A stretch of DNA of 64,000 nucleotides. It comes from Terriglobia bacterium (GTDB lineage: Bacteria; Acidobacteriota; Terriglobia; Bryobacterales; Bryobacteraceae). Made by a program: the position numbers and the translations under genes. The notes beneath the pieces were generated by a model that made no database searches, had not been told where the DNA came from, and saw only the letters and a list, made by a program, of their open reading frames with translations. Below, in pieces: positions 16,785 to 26,141 of the stretch. Each line of letters starts with the position of its first letter. Position 1 is the stretch's first letter. The stretch spans positions 186,001-250,000 of the forward strand of contig JAJPHN010000029.1 in NCBI GenBank assembly GCA_021325235.1, in the 5' to 3' direction.

Positions 16785-19700
16785 ATGAAGAAATTGCTTT
16801 GTACCCACCTGCTTGCAGGCTGGGTCGCCTTGACCTGCCTGGCCTCGTTTGCCAATGCGCAAACTACTTTCGGCTCGGTGGTCGGAAACGTGACCGATGT
16901 CTCCGGTGCTGCAGTTCCCAGCACCGATGTCGTGCTCACAAACCTAGGAACTAATGAAAAACGAACCGAAACCACCAATGCCGATGGTCTCTATCAGTTT
17001 GTTAACGTGGCGCCGGGCGAGTACTCGGTGGAAGTGGCCAAACCGGGTTTCAAGCGTGTGCTGCGTTCGCCGGTAACGGTGCAAACCGGAACTACCAGCA
17101 AAATCGACCTCGCGCTCGAAGTGGGCGCGGTGAACCAGACCGTGGAAGTGACGGCCCAGACGCCGCTGCTTGCGCCGGAATCCTCCTCGCTTGGGCAGGT
17201 GATCGATGAGCGCAAGACGGTGGAATTGCCGCTGAACGGACGCAATCCGCTGAACCTGGTTGCACTCGTTCCCTCCGTCGTCCCGCAGGGCGGTTCGATG
17301 TCGAATCCGAACGGTCAGAACCCGTTTGCCTGGGGCAATTATCAGATCGGCGGCGGCATGGCCAACCAGAGCATGGTCTGGCTCGACGGCTCGCCGGTGA
17401 ATGGAAGCTACATCAACATCACCGCGCTGATTCCGACGCAGGATTCGCTGCAGGAATTCAAGGTCGCAACGAACAACCTCTCGCCGGAGTATGGACGCTT
17501 CGCGGGCGGCGTCGTGAACTTCACAACCAAATCGGGTACCAACGAACTCCACGGAACGGCCTATGAGTTTCTGCGCAACAAGGTGCTCGATGCGAACACG
17601 TTTTTCAACAACCTGAACGGAACCCCGCGCGGCGCCTTTACCCAGAATCAGTTCGGTTTCAATCTGGGCGGACCGGTAATCATTCCGAAACTCTACAACG
17701 GCAAGAACAAGACATTCTTTTTCGTAAACTACGAGGGCTTCCGGCTGCGACAGGGCGCTTCGTACACCGAGACGGTTCCGACTGCGCAGGAGCGCACGGG
17801 CGATCTTTCGGCACTGGCGAGTTCGCTGGGCGTGAATATTTACGATCCTTTGACCACCTGCGGTCCTGCGGGGACGGCCGGTTATCCGCGCGTCTGCGGA
17901 CCCGGCGAAGCTGCCGGCACTCGCCTGCAGTTTCCTGGAAATGTGATTCCGGCCACTCGCATCAACCCTACTTCTCTGAAGCTGCTGCAACTTTACCCCG
18001 CGCCAAATGCGCCGGGCGGTCCTAACGGCGTGAATAACTGGGTTTCGAATTCGAGCCAGGGTGGGAATGGGAATCAAACCGTGGTGCACATCGATCAGAA
18101 CGTCTCTGATAAGCAGCACATCACGGCCCGCTACACCTACTGGGGCAATCTGAATTTGCCGACCGATCCCTTCCATAACGGCGTCTGCCAGGATCGCTGC
18201 ACGGAAATCTTCAACACCAATAACTTCGTGCTCGGAGATACTTACTCGTTCAGCCCGACCACGATCATGGAAATCCGGCTGAGCTATCAGCGTTTCAATT
18301 ACGACCGCACCCCGGTGACGCTGGGCTACGATCTCACACAGCTCGGCTGGCCGTCGTCGCTTAATACGGAAGCAGTGTTTCGTGATCTGCCGGTGCCGGT
18401 GATCAACGGTTTCGATACGGCGAACACGTTTGGCAGCCAGGGCGCGGGCAGCGTGATTATCGATCGCAACGACAATTATCGTGCGGCGGCCACACTGACG
18501 AAAATCTCCGGCAACCATACCTTTAAGTTCGGCGCCGAGTTCCTGCGCATGACGCACAATTATGCGCAGACGAATACGCCGACCGGCATCTTCAACTTCG
18601 ACCCGAGCATGACAGCAAGCAACGGTATCACGCCGGGCAACAACGGCCTCGGCCTGGCCACTTTCCTTCTTGGCTATCCCGACGGGGGCAGCGCCAACAG
18701 CCCGGCGCTGGTAGCGGGACAGCAGCTCTATCCGGCCGTATTTGGCAACGACGACTGGCACGTCACGTCCAAGCTCACTTTGAACCTCGGCGTGCGCTGG
18801 GAACACGCCGGGCCCTGGACAGAGCGCTTCAATCGTATTTCGTTCTTCAACCCAGCGTGGCCGAATTCGGTCCTGTTAGCGCACGGCATCACACAGCCGG
18901 GCGATCTGCAATTGGTGAACTCCGAATTCGATCCGTATCGCAGCGGGATCTATCCAAACTGGATGCAGTTTTCTCCGCGCGTCGGACTGGCCTACCAGAT
19001 TACCGAGAAGACGGTGTTCCATGCCGGGTACGGTATCTTCTGGCTACCGAACGACGTGGCCTGGGATACGAGCCCGAATAACGATCCGCTGAACGGCTAC
19101 TCCACTCCGGTGCTGACTTCGGTCTATGCGGGCGTTCCGGCCTGCTACACCGCAGGAACGTGCAGCGCGGGTGCGGCTGTGGTTGGCAACGGAGCGAACA
19201 CGATCGCGAACCCGTTCCCGGGCGGAATCATTGCTCCTCCGGGCCGCAGCGCGAACTACGCACAGGCGCTGCTCGGGCAGGGTATTGGCGGCAACGTGCT
19301 GAACAATCCTTACGGTTACGCGCAGCAGTGGAATGCCGATATCCAGCGCCAGCTCGGCAACGGATTCCTGATCGATGTCGCCTATGCCGGTGCAAAGGGC
19401 ACGCATCTGCCGATCGATTCTCCACAGCTGGATCAGCTGCCGGATCAATACCTCTCAATGGGGCAATCTCTGCTGCAGAATGTGCCGAACCCATATTACG
19501 GAATCGTCACTGCCCCGGGTTCCTCGCTGGCGCAGCCGACGGTAACGCGCGAACAGCTGCTCTTGCCGTATCCGCAGTACACGGGCGTAAGCTACCGCGG
19601 CGGTGGTGTGGGCGATTCGACGTATGAATCGCTGCAGGTCAAAGCGGAGAAACGCTTCTCCGGCGGTAACTCGATTCTGGTCGCCTATACGCACGCAAAA

Positions 19701-20369
19701 CTGATCAGCGATACGGATACGATCACCAGCTGGCTCGAAGCGGGGGGCGCCGGTGGCGTGCAGGATTGGAATAACCTGCGCAACGAAAAATCCCTGGCCT
19801 CGTTCGACGTTCCGGATCGCCTGGTTGTGAGCTACGTGCTCGACATCCCGGTCGGAAAAGGGCGCAAGTACATGGCCAATGCGAACGCCTTCACCAATGG
19901 AGTTCTGGGTGGCTGGGGCGTGCAGGGAGTCACTACTGTGCAGAGCGGTTTCCCGCTGCACATCACGACCAACAACAACACGTCGCACTCTTACAACAGC
20001 GGCAGCCAGCGGCCCAATGTTGTGCAGGGCTGCGATGCCTCGACTTCGGGTTCCATCCAGTCGAGACTGAACGATTACATCAATGCTGCCTGCTTCACGC
20101 AGCCGGCCGATTTCACCTTCGGGAATGAAGGCCGTACGGATCCAAAACTCCGCGCTCCCGGAATCGCCAACTGGGACTTCTCGGCATTCAAGAGCTTCCC
20201 GGTTACGGAAAGGGCGAACATCCAGTTCCGCGCCGAGTTCTTCAACATCTTCAACCGGGTACAGTTCGGGTATCCGGGACAGAGTTGGGGATCGTCGTCG
20301 TTCGGCGTAATCAGTTCACAGGTGAACACGCCGCGGCTGGTGCAATTGGCGCTTCGGTTCTCGTTCTAA
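16785..20369 (+). CDS. TonB-dependent receptor-like outer-membrane protein with N-terminal carboxypeptidase-regulatory domain
   Basis: The 1194-residue product has a Sec signal peptide (MKKLLCTHLL, cleaved near ANAQ). A carboxypeptidase-regulatory-like beta domain follows (about 30-110, with GVVxxVTDVSGAAVP-type sequence and ADGLYQFVNVAPGEY). A plug-like region with PLNGRNPLNLV and a long beta-barrel end in LVQLALRFSF, whose final aromatic residue is typical of outer-membrane barrels. Acidobacteria carry many such Oar-like receptors, presumed to import glycans, peptides or siderophores. I see no clear TonB box. The ATG at 16785 is supported by an AGGGAG site 6-8 bases upstream. The gene ends at a terminator shared with the convergent TPR gene. 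The substrate is unknown. Confidence 0.88.
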   Translation: MKKLLCTHLLAGWVALTCLASFANAQTTFGSVVGNVTDVSGAAVPSTDVVLTNLGTNEKRTETTNADGLYQFVNVAPGEYSVEVAKPGFKRVLRSPVTVQTGTTSKIDLALEVGAVNQTVEVTAQTPLLAPESSSLGQVIDERKTVELPLNGRNPLNLVALVPSVVPQGGSMSNPNGQNPFAWGNYQIGGGMANQSMVWLDGSPVNGSYINITALIPTQDSLQEFKVATNNLSPEYGRFAGGVVNFTTKSGTNELHGTAYEFLRNKVLDANTFFNNLNGTPRGAFTQNQFGFNLGGPVIIPKLYNGKNKTFFFVNYEGFRLRQGASYTETVPTAQERTGDLSALASSLGVNIYDPLTTCGPAGTAGYPRVCGPGEAAGTRLQFPGNVIPATRINPTSLKLLQLYPAPNAPGGPNGVNNWVSNSSQGGNGNQTVVHIDQNVSDKQHITARYTYWGNLNLPTDPFHNGVCQDRCTEIFNTNNFVLGDTYSFSPTTIMEIRLSYQRFNYDRTPVTLGYDLTQLGWPSSLNTEAVFRDLPVPVINGFDTANTFGSQGAGSVIIDRNDNYRAAATLTKISGNHTFKFGAEFLRMTHNYAQTNTPTGIFNFDPSMTASNGITPGNNGLGLATFLLGYPDGGSANSPALVAGQQLYPAVFGNDDWHVTSKLTLNLGVRWEHAGPWTERFNRISFFNPAWPNSVLLAHGITQPGDLQLVNSEFDPYRSGIYPNWMQFSPRVGLAYQITEKTVFHAGYGIFWLPNDVAWDTSPNNDPLNGYSTPVLTSVYAGVPACYTAGTCSAGAAVVGNGANTIANPFPGGIIAPPGRSANYAQALLGQGIGGNVLNNPYGYAQQWNADIQRQLGNGFLIDVAYAGAKGTHLPIDSPQLDQLPDQYLSMGQSLLQNVPNPYYGIVTAPGSSLAQPTVTREQLLLPYPQYTGVSYRGGGVGDSTYESLQVKAEKRFSGGNSILVAYTHAKLISDTDTITSWLEAGGAGGVQDWNNLRNEKSLASFDVPDRLVVSYVLDIPVGKGRKYMANANAFTNGVLGGWGVQGVTTVQSGFPLHITTNNNTSHSYNSGSQRPNVVQGCDASTSGSIQSRLNDYINAACFTQPADFTFGNEGRTDPKLRAPGIANWDFSAFKSFPVTERANIQFRAEFFNIFNRVQFGYPGQSWGSSSFGVISSQVNTPRLVQLALRFSF

Positions 20370-20387
20370 ACTGAGCCGATTCAAACC

Positions 20388-20423
20388 AAAGGAGCAGCTC
20401 CGAAAAGGTGCTGCTCCTTTTTT
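20388..20423 (+). terminator. Rho-independent terminator after the TonB-receptor-like gene
   Basis: AAAGGAGCAGC (20388-20398) pairs with GCTGCTCCTTT (20410-20420) around an 11-base loop, and the right arm runs into a T-run to 20423. It lies 19 bp after the stop at 20369. On the other strand it immediately follows the stop of the TPR gene (20423-20425), with a weaker T-rich tail, so it may work in both directions. Confidence 0.88.
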
Positions 20424-21466
20424 CATGGCTTTCTTGCCGCCTTGTAGGCTTCCAGTTCGCGTGCTGCCTCGGTTGACTTGCCTTCTTTGCGATAAATCGA
20501 GGCCAGCCCAAAGTGAGCATTGACTGCAAGCGGTCCCGTGGATTCGATGGAAAGAAGCTTCTTGAAAAACTGTTCCGCGGCGGTGGAATCGCCATCGAGC
20601 GATGCGGCCCGGCCGAGAGCATCGAGCGTCTGTGGCATGTTCGGCCGCAAGCGATCGGCGTGTTCCAGTTGCGTCCGCGCTTCTTTCAGTTTTCCTTCTT
20701 CGAGCAGGGTAGTGCCAAGCCAGTAAGCCGATTCCGCATCTTCGGGCTGAAGCTTCGTTTCCGCCCGAAACTCCTGCTCGGCTCGCGGCCAGTCGGGAAT
20801 TTTCGCGTACATCTCGCCCAGTGCCAGATGCACTCCGCGCGCTTCCGGATCGATTCGCAATGCCTCGCGATATTCCTTCTCGGCTTCCGCGACTTGCCGT
20901 AAAGCGGCATAGTTTTCGCCGAGCGAAGCATGCGCGCGGGCCGCATCCGGGTAATTTGCCTCCAGCGTATCCATTGCTTCTTTCGACAACAATCCGCTTG
21001 CCCGGCCGAGATAATACAGCAGATTGGGATCTCCGGGGTGCTGGGCGAGCGCGGCATTCAGGTTTGCGATCGCATCCACCAGTTGACCCGTCTTTACCTG
21101 CGCAATCCCGAGCGCGCCCTTGTCGCCAGCTTTGCTGAGGTGGGGAATCGCAGCCGAAGCATTACCGACTGCAAGGAGCGCGTAACCGAGCAATTGTTCG
21201 GCGCCGATGAGATCCGGCTTTAATTCGAGCGCCTTTTCGAGCGGTGCGACTGCTTGCTCGTACTGATGCGCCTGCACATACACGGCCCCGAGATTCATAA
21301 AAGCAGCAGGCAACGAGGGTGCCAGCTCGGTCACCTTGTGGAATTCGACGATGGCGGTCTTCAGATCGCCCTGTTTCTGTGCAGCGATTCCGGCCTGCGC
21401 GTGCTGGATCGCTTCCGGCGAGAGCGCCTGCCACGCGAGCCCAAGGGCGATGAAGGCCGTGACCAT
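20423..21466 (-). CDS. TPR-repeat protein, membrane-anchored or exported
   Basis: The 347-residue protein has an N-terminal hydrophobic segment (MVTAFIALGLAW) that serves as a signal or anchor, followed by about eight tetratricopeptide repeats. Recognisable units include AAFMNLGAVYVQAHQYEQAV, AHASLGENYAALRQ and AYWLGTTLLEEGKLKEA. TPRs mediate protein-protein contacts. The ATG at 21466 overlaps the stop of the CRTAC1 gene by one base (TGATG), with GGAG eight bases before it, so the pair is translationally coupled. A longer version would reach 81 bp further upstream into the preceding gene and lacks this support. A joint role with the CRTAC1 protein outside the cytoplasm is likely but undefined. 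Confidence 0.85.
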   Translation of the reverse strand: MVTAFIALGLAWQALSPEAIQHAQAGIAAQKQGDLKTAIVEFHKVTELAPSLPAAFMNLGAVYVQAHQYEQAVAPLEKALELKPDLIGAEQLLGYALLAVGNASAAIPHLSKAGDKGALGIAQVKTGQLVDAIANLNAALAQHPGDPNLLYYLGRASGLLSKEAMDTLEANYPDAARAHASLGENYAALRQVAEAEKEYREALRIDPEARGVHLALGEMYAKIPDWPRAEQEFRAETKLQPEDAESAYWLGTTLLEEGKLKEARTQLEHADRLRPNMPQTLDALGRAASLDGDSTAAEQFFKKLLSIESTGPLAVNAHFGLASIYRKEGKSTEAARELEAYKAARKP

Positions 21467-23085
21467 CAACGCTGCTCCGGCTCGGTCACGCTTAGAAACT
21501 GATCGGCTCGCACATTCGGCAGGGACTGATGCGTGCCCGATGGCCATCGGATTTCCACGTTTGCCGTTTGCGCCGCTCCTAAGCCAAAGTGAACTCGCTT
21601 ATCGCTGGCCGAAAGATAGCTGCCGGCCGAAGTAACTTCCTGCCATTGATCGTTGACCCGCACGCGAGCGCCGAACCCGTCGCGATTACTGCGTGTGCCG
21701 CGCAGCGAAATGGTCAGCCAGTGGGCGTTTCCGCCGCGGTTTCGAAAAAGGAGGGGCCGTCCGCCCAGAACACTTACGATCACATCCGGCCAACCGTCGT
21801 TATCGATGTCTCCGAATGCCGCGCCGCGTCCCGCCATGGGTTGCGTTGTCCCGGGGTCGGCACGTTCGAACCGGCCGGCCTGATTTAACGCGAACATGGG
21901 CGGTTCCAGATAGTGCAGCGAGGGATCGATTGCCTCCACGTTATCCATGACATGACTCTGAGCAATGAACAAATCCTTCCAGCCATCATTATTAAAGTCG
22001 ACCAGCCGCATACCCCAGCCCGAACTTGCTGCTGAGAGTACGCCGAGTCCCGTCTGCAGACTGCGATAGCTGAAAGAGCCGTTGGCGTCATTGTGATAAA
22101 CGGCATAGATCTGGCGCGCAAGATTGGTGACCACGATATCTGGGCGGCCATCGTTATCGTAATCCCGGAAATCCACTCCCATACCGGCAAATGGCTTTCC
22201 GTTATCCGAAAGCGCCACCCCTGCTTCGAGGCCACGCTCGCTGAATGTGCCGTCGCCGTTGTTGTGCAGAAGAAACTGCTCCATGCCGTCGTTTGCCACG
22301 AAGACGTCCGGCCATGAATCGTCGTCGTAGTCGGCGAACGCAACGCCCAGACCGTGTCCTTTGAGCTTGGAAAGGCCGGCGCGTGTGCTGACGTCTTCGA
22401 ATGTGCCATCGCCGCGATTGCGATAGAGCAGATTAGTAGCGGCCGGGAATTCACCCGGTAGGCAGTACGTCTCACGCGCGCATACCTTGCTGCGGGCGAA
22501 ATCCCAATCGAGGTAGCGGGTCACGAACAGGTCGAGCTTGCCGTCCTTATCGTAATCGAAGAAGCCAGCCGATGCCGACCAGCCGCCGCCGGCGACACCC
22601 GCTCTTTCCGTTACGTCGGTGAACGTACCGTTGCCATTGTTGTGGTACAGAACGTTGCGGCCATAATTGGTCACATACAGGTCGGTATAGCCGTCATTGT
22701 CGTAGTCGGCTGCTGCAACGCCCATACCGTAATTGCCGTCGCCCGCGTGGGCCAGGCCTGCCGCTTCGGTCACGTCGGTGAAGGTGTGGTCGCGATTCTG
22801 GCGATAAAGCCGGTTCCAATACTTTGGCTCGCCCCGGTGAAAATTGGCCGGCTGCGGCATGGGATCGGTGAGAGCTCCGCCGTTCACCAGAAAGACGTCC
22901 AATAATCCGTCGTTATTGTAGTCGAGCAGGGCCACGCCGCCGGTCATCGTCTCGATGAGATATTTTCGCCGGGTCGGCGAATTTCGCTGAACGAAGCCAA
23001 TTCCAGCGGGAGTGCTCACCTCAAAGAAAGCGGCCGAGCCCAGCAAGAGACAGGCAAACATGCTGAACAGGACGGCAAGGCGCAA
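21466..23085 (-). CDS. CRTAC1-type secreted FG-GAP/VCBS repeat protein with C-terminal ASPIC/UnbV domain
   Basis: The 539-residue exported protein has a signal peptide (hydrophobic residues about 3-20). It carries at least seven calcium-binding-type loops of the form DxNxDGxxD or DxDxDGxxD, such as DYNNDGLLD, DYDNDGYTD, DYDKDGKLD, DFNNDGWKD and DIDNDGWPD. These mark an FG-GAP/VCBS beta-propeller. The last 90 residues (WLTISLRGTRSNRDGFGARVRV to the end) match the ASPIC/UnbV domain. The start is probably TTG at 23085, because the first ATG (23061) would leave too short a leader. The gene is coupled to the TPR gene. Such pairs are frequent in acidobacteria; binding of carbohydrate or surface ligands is a guess. 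Confidence 0.88.
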   Translation of the reverse strand: MRLAVLFSMFACLLLGSAAFFEVSTPAGIGFVQRNSPTRRKYLIETMTGGVALLDYNNDGLLDVFLVNGGALTDPMPQPANFHRGEPKYWNRLYRQNRDHTFTDVTEAAGLAHAGDGNYGMGVAAADYDNDGYTDLYVTNYGRNVLYHNNGNGTFTDVTERAGVAGGGWSASAGFFDYDKDGKLDLFVTRYLDWDFARSKVCARETYCLPGEFPAATNLLYRNRGDGTFEDVSTRAGLSKLKGHGLGVAFADYDDDSWPDVFVANDGMEQFLLHNNGDGTFSERGLEAGVALSDNGKPFAGMGVDFRDYDNDGRPDIVVTNLARQIYAVYHNDANGSFSYRSLQTGLGVLSAASSGWGMRLVDFNNDGWKDLFIAQSHVMDNVEAIDPSLHYLEPPMFALNQAGRFERADPGTTQPMAGRGAAFGDIDNDGWPDVIVSVLGGRPLLFRNRGGNAHWLTISLRGTRSNRDGFGARVRVNDQWQEVTSAGSYLSASDKRVHFGLGAAQTANVEIRWPSGTHQSLPNVRADQFLSVTEPEQR

Positions 23086-23259
23086 CGGGATAGACCGGTC
23101 ACTTGCGAGTGTACACGATCGACTATGGCCAAATGCCGGCGGAGGACATCGGGGTTAAGGAATTTGACTAGTACGAAAGGCACCCAAACGGGTCCGAATT
23201 GGATCAGAAATTCTAAGCTTGCGCCACACATTAGTCGATAGAAACTCAGAACGCATTTT

Positions 23260-24444
23260 ATGGCTTCAGCTGTGTACCACGATTTCCCCGAGCGCCCCCG
23301 ACCGCCGGCGCGCCATTCCGAAGCAGCTGAGTTGTCCGTGGTGGCACGCGCCGCGCGTATCCTTTTGGTCGATTCTTCGCCGGAAAATACGGCGACGGTT
23401 CGCGACGCCCTGCGCGGCTTCGGGCACGAAATCATCGCCCGCTGCACGTCGACCGATGCGCTTTCGGCTCTTGGACAGTTTTCCATCGACCTCGTGCTCA
23501 TCGATATGGCGGGGCACAGCCATAGCGGCCTGGATCTGTGCCGTACCCTCAAGAGGAGCCTGCCCACCCAGCTTCTGCCCGTCTACGTGATGGGCCGCAG
23601 CGACGATCCCGAAGATGAGGTGCTGGCGATCGAAGCGGGAGCGGATGAGTATCTTTTACAGCCGCTGCGCCCCCGTACTTTTCAGGCGAGAATTCAAGCC
23701 AGCCTCCGCCACCGTGCCATGATCGATTCGCTCGACGACTCGGAAGCCGTACTTTTCTCGCTGGCGCAGTCGGTCGAGGAGCGCGATCCGGATCTCGGTC
23801 AGCACTGTCACCGGCTGGCGCTGATGGGAGCCGCGATGGGGCTGACGCTGGGCCTGCCCGGCAGCGACATTCTGGCGCTGCAACGCGGCGGCTACCTGCA
23901 CGACATCGGGAAAGTGGCTGTCCCCGATCACGTGCTCTTTAAGCCCGGTTCGCTGAGCACGGAAGAATGGGAGATCATGAAGGGCCACGCGGATAAAGGT
24001 GCGCGCATCTGCTCCGGCATGAAGACGCTCGCCCCGGTTCTGCCGATCATTCGCCATCACCACGAGCGTTGGGATGGTTCGGGTTATCCGGACGGGCTGC
24101 GGGGTGAAAATATCCCGCTGCTCGCGCGCATCCTGCAACTGGCCGATATCTACGACGCGCTGACGACGGAGAGACCGTACAAGAAAGCCATGACCCCGGA
24201 AGAGGCGCTCGCAACCGTGCGCGAGGAAGCCCGACGAGGATGGCGCGATCCCAGACTGGTCGAGATGTTTGCCGATATTCTGCCGACTTTTCGCTCCACG
24301 CCTTTTTCGAACGATCATTCGCATTTTTCGTTGCATGCGCTGGCCGCTTCCGTCGAGCGTTTCCGCAGCCAGCCGGAGAAACAGCGGGCCAGTCTCGAAG
24401 AGATCCGGAGATCGCACGAATTCCGGCTCGTCAGCGGATTTTAA
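23260..24444 (+). CDS. HD-GYP domain phosphodiesterase with a degenerate receiver domain
   Basis: The 394-residue protein combines a receiver-like domain (about 33-150) with a complete HD-GYP domain (about 160-350). HD-GYP residues are intact: HDIGK at 214-218, the KPG segment, HHHERWDGSGYP and the ADIYDALTTERPYK tail. It should hydrolyse cyclic di-GMP in the cytoplasm. The receiver keeps Asp38 and Asp82, but the usual switch Thr/Ser position reads VMG and the invariant Lys before Pro is Gln134 (LLQPL). Phosphorylation control is therefore doubtful. The start is ATG at 23260, and no strong SD is visible. No kinase is adjacent. The gene converges on pgsA. Confidence 0.9.
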   Translation: MASAVYHDFPERPRPPARHSEAAELSVVARAARILLVDSSPENTATVRDALRGFGHEIIARCTSTDALSALGQFSIDLVLIDMAGHSHSGLDLCRTLKRSLPTQLLPVYVMGRSDDPEDEVLAIEAGADEYLLQPLRPRTFQARIQASLRHRAMIDSLDDSEAVLFSLAQSVEERDPDLGQHCHRLALMGAAMGLTLGLPGSDILALQRGGYLHDIGKVAVPDHVLFKPGSLSTEEWEIMKGHADKGARICSGMKTLAPVLPIIRHHHERWDGSGYPDGLRGENIPLLARILQLADIYDALTTERPYKKAMTPEEALATVREEARRGWRDPRLVEMFADILPTFRSTPFSNDHSHFSLHALAASVERFRSQPEKQRASLEEIRRSHEFRLVSGF

Positions 24445-24477
24445 AGTCGCATTATCGGCAGCGTGAGCAGGGCGTAA

Positions 24478-24501
24478 GCCGCAACTAAACCGGCTTGCGG
24501 C
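24478..24501 (-). other. Seven-base-pair inverted repeat at the pgsA stop
   Basis: GCCGCAA (24478-24484) and TTGCGGC (24495-24501) flank a 10-base loop that includes the pgsA stop codon. It lies between the convergent HD-GYP and pgsA genes. No T-run follows, so a terminator role is weakly supported. Confidence 0.28.
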
Positions 24502-25042
24502 GGGCCATCCGAATGCCGATCTCAACGTAGTCGAGACCGCTCGCGGCGGTGAAGAATGCGCTCAGGACCAGGGCTGTCAGCTTCAACCAGCGGACAATTT
24601 CGTAGGGAAGCGCGGCGTACGAAAGCGCCAGCAGCACGAGCATAATCTGGAAAAAAGTGCTGACTTTGCCCCACATCGTCGGCGTAAATTTGCGAACACC
24701 GCGGAACACCCGAATCAGCGCCGCACCGATTACAATCACCAGGTCCCGCCCGATGGCAAGCGCCAGCATCCAGAGCGGAATCATTCCGAGCACACTAAGC
24801 GCAACAAAAACAACGACCAGCAATACCTTATCGGCGAGCGGATCGAGCACAACTCCAATTTGCCCGGAGACGTTAAGCTTCCGCGCGCTGTAGCCGTCAA
24901 GCCAGTCGCTGAGCCCGGCGAGGATTGTCCAGGCGAGCGCCGACGTGTACTTGCGCTCAACCAGGAGCCAGACGATCACAGGAGCGCTAAAGAGGCGAAA
25001 GAGCGTGATCAGGTGCGGCAGCGCGCGCAGGAGCGAAGTCAC
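24485..25042 (-). CDS. pgsA: CDP-diacylglycerol--glycerol-3-phosphate 3-phosphatidyltransferase
   Basis: This 185-residue inner-membrane enzyme of the CDP-alcohol phosphatidyltransferase family makes phosphatidylglycerol phosphate. The family signature DG-x2-AR-x8-G-x3-D-x3-D is present, with Asp46, Asp49-Gly50, Ala53-Arg54, Asp67 and Asp71. The N-terminal ITLFRLFSAP segment and four or five more hydrophobic segments fit PgsA. The start is GTG at 25042. The lpxC gene lies 13 bp upstream on the same strand, so two envelope-lipid genes may be co-transcribed. A related CDP-alcohol transferase specificity cannot be excluded from sequence alone. Confidence 0.88.
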   Translation of the reverse strand: MTSLLRALPHLITLFRLFSAPVIVWLLVERKYTSALAWTILAGLSDWLDGYSARKLNVSGQIGVVLDPLADKVLLVVVFVALSVLGMIPLWMLALAIGRDLVIVIGAALIRVFRGVRKFTPTMWGKVSTFFQIMLVLLALSYAALPYEIVRWLKLTALVLSAFFTAASGLDYVEIGIRMARRKPV

Positions 25043-25055
25043 GAGAGCGAGCGTG

Positions 25056-25934
25056 TCAGGCCACGGCGCCCGAGCGGCGCGGAATTGTCACCAGGTCGTA
25101 AAGAGAAGAGTCGGACATCAGCTTCTTGACCAGCGCTACGTGCATCGCGTGACCGGCTTTCTCGGCCACAACACACCCGAGCAGCGGCCTGCCGATGAGA
25201 GCCAGATCCCCGATCAGGTCGAGTGCCTTGTGGCGGCAGCATTCATCCGGGAAACGCAAGCCGCCCGGATTCGCAACGCCCGTCCGGGTAAAACAGACGG
25301 CGTTTTCGAGGGTCGCACCGCGAATCAGGCCCATATCCCGCATCGCATCCAGCTCATATTCAAAGCCGAAGGTGCGTGCGGGTGCGATTTCGCGGGCATA
25401 AGTTTCCGGCGTTACCTCGAGCGAAAGCGTCTGTTCGCCCACCAGTGGATGGTCGAAGAAATTGCGGCAGCGCAACTCGAAGCAATCGCTGGGTAGAATG
25501 GTCACCTTCTTGCCGGGGGCTTCCACTGTGACCGGCTTCAGGATGCGCAGATAGCGGCGGGGTTGAGCCAATTCCTGTACCCCCGCTTCGCTCAGCAACT
25601 CGACGAAGGGCAATCCGCTGCCGTCCAGAATGGGCAACTCCAGGTTGTCCAGCTCGATGAAAGCGTTGTCGATGCTCATGCTGTAAAGCACGCTGAGCAG
25701 GTGCTCCGTCGTTGAGATGAAGATGCCTTTCGGGTGCATCAGGCTGGTGGCGTAGCTGACGCGTTCCACGAGCTTCCAGCTGGCGCGGATCCGAGTGCCG
25801 TCCAGATCGGTTCGGCGAAATACGATGCCGGTGTTGGGCGGGGCAGGAAGAATGCGCAGCCGCACCGGGGCACCATGGTGCAGCCCGGTTCCGGAAGTCT
25901 CCACCATACGCCGGACGGTCGTTTGGGAATACAT
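25056..25934 (-). CDS. lpxC: UDP-3-O-acyl-N-acetylglucosamine deacetylase LpxC
   Basis: LpxC catalyses the committed step of lipid A synthesis in the cytoplasm using zinc. The 292-residue protein shows the N-terminal SGTGLHHG segment, the STTEHLLS motif with general base Glu77 and zinc ligand His78, and RHKALDLIGDLAL with the other zinc ligands (His and Asp). The late EKAGHAMHVALVKKL carries the catalytic histidine. Length and order are normal, so the organism should make lipid A. The start is ATG at 25934. pgsA follows 13 bp downstream. The 207-bp divergent spacer to hslV shows no further gene. Confidence 0.96.
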   Translation of the reverse strand: MYSQTTVRRMVETSGTGLHHGAPVRLRILPAPPNTGIVFRRTDLDGTRIRASWKLVERVSYATSLMHPKGIFISTTEHLLSVLYSMSIDNAFIELDNLELPILDGSGLPFVELLSEAGVQELAQPRRYLRILKPVTVEAPGKKVTILPSDCFELRCRNFFDHPLVGEQTLSLEVTPETYAREIAPARTFGFEYELDAMRDMGLIRGATLENAVCFTRTGVANPGGLRFPDECCRHKALDLIGDLALIGRPLLGCVVAEKAGHAMHVALVKKLMSDSSLYDLVTIPRRSGAVA

Positions 25935-26141
25935 GTGAGAAGTCCCAGAATATCAGGCGCCGGTCAGTCGCGGCAGCTAATTCTTTGAAAGCAAGAGACT
26001 TATGCGCCTGTACCTGTGGCGAAAAGGACACATCCCCGGTTATCGATGCCCAATTTCGTGGCGTTTCAGCCGCAATCCACAGAATCGGCTGGCTTCGTTC
26101 CGCAAAACCGTGTGTTGAAATGAAAGTGCAAAATCCCAGCT

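Noticed and set aside
16944-18806. A 620-codon open frame on the minus strand, antisense to the TonB-receptor-like gene
   Set aside because: It is a by-product of codon bias in the real plus-strand gene: the plus frame has a signal peptide, domain motifs and a terminator, whereas the antisense frame has no recognisable motif and no ribosome-binding site.
20388-20423. Possible attenuator or riboswitch from the hairpin
   Set aside because: It lies after the stop codons of two convergent genes and runs into T, so an ordinary terminator explains it.
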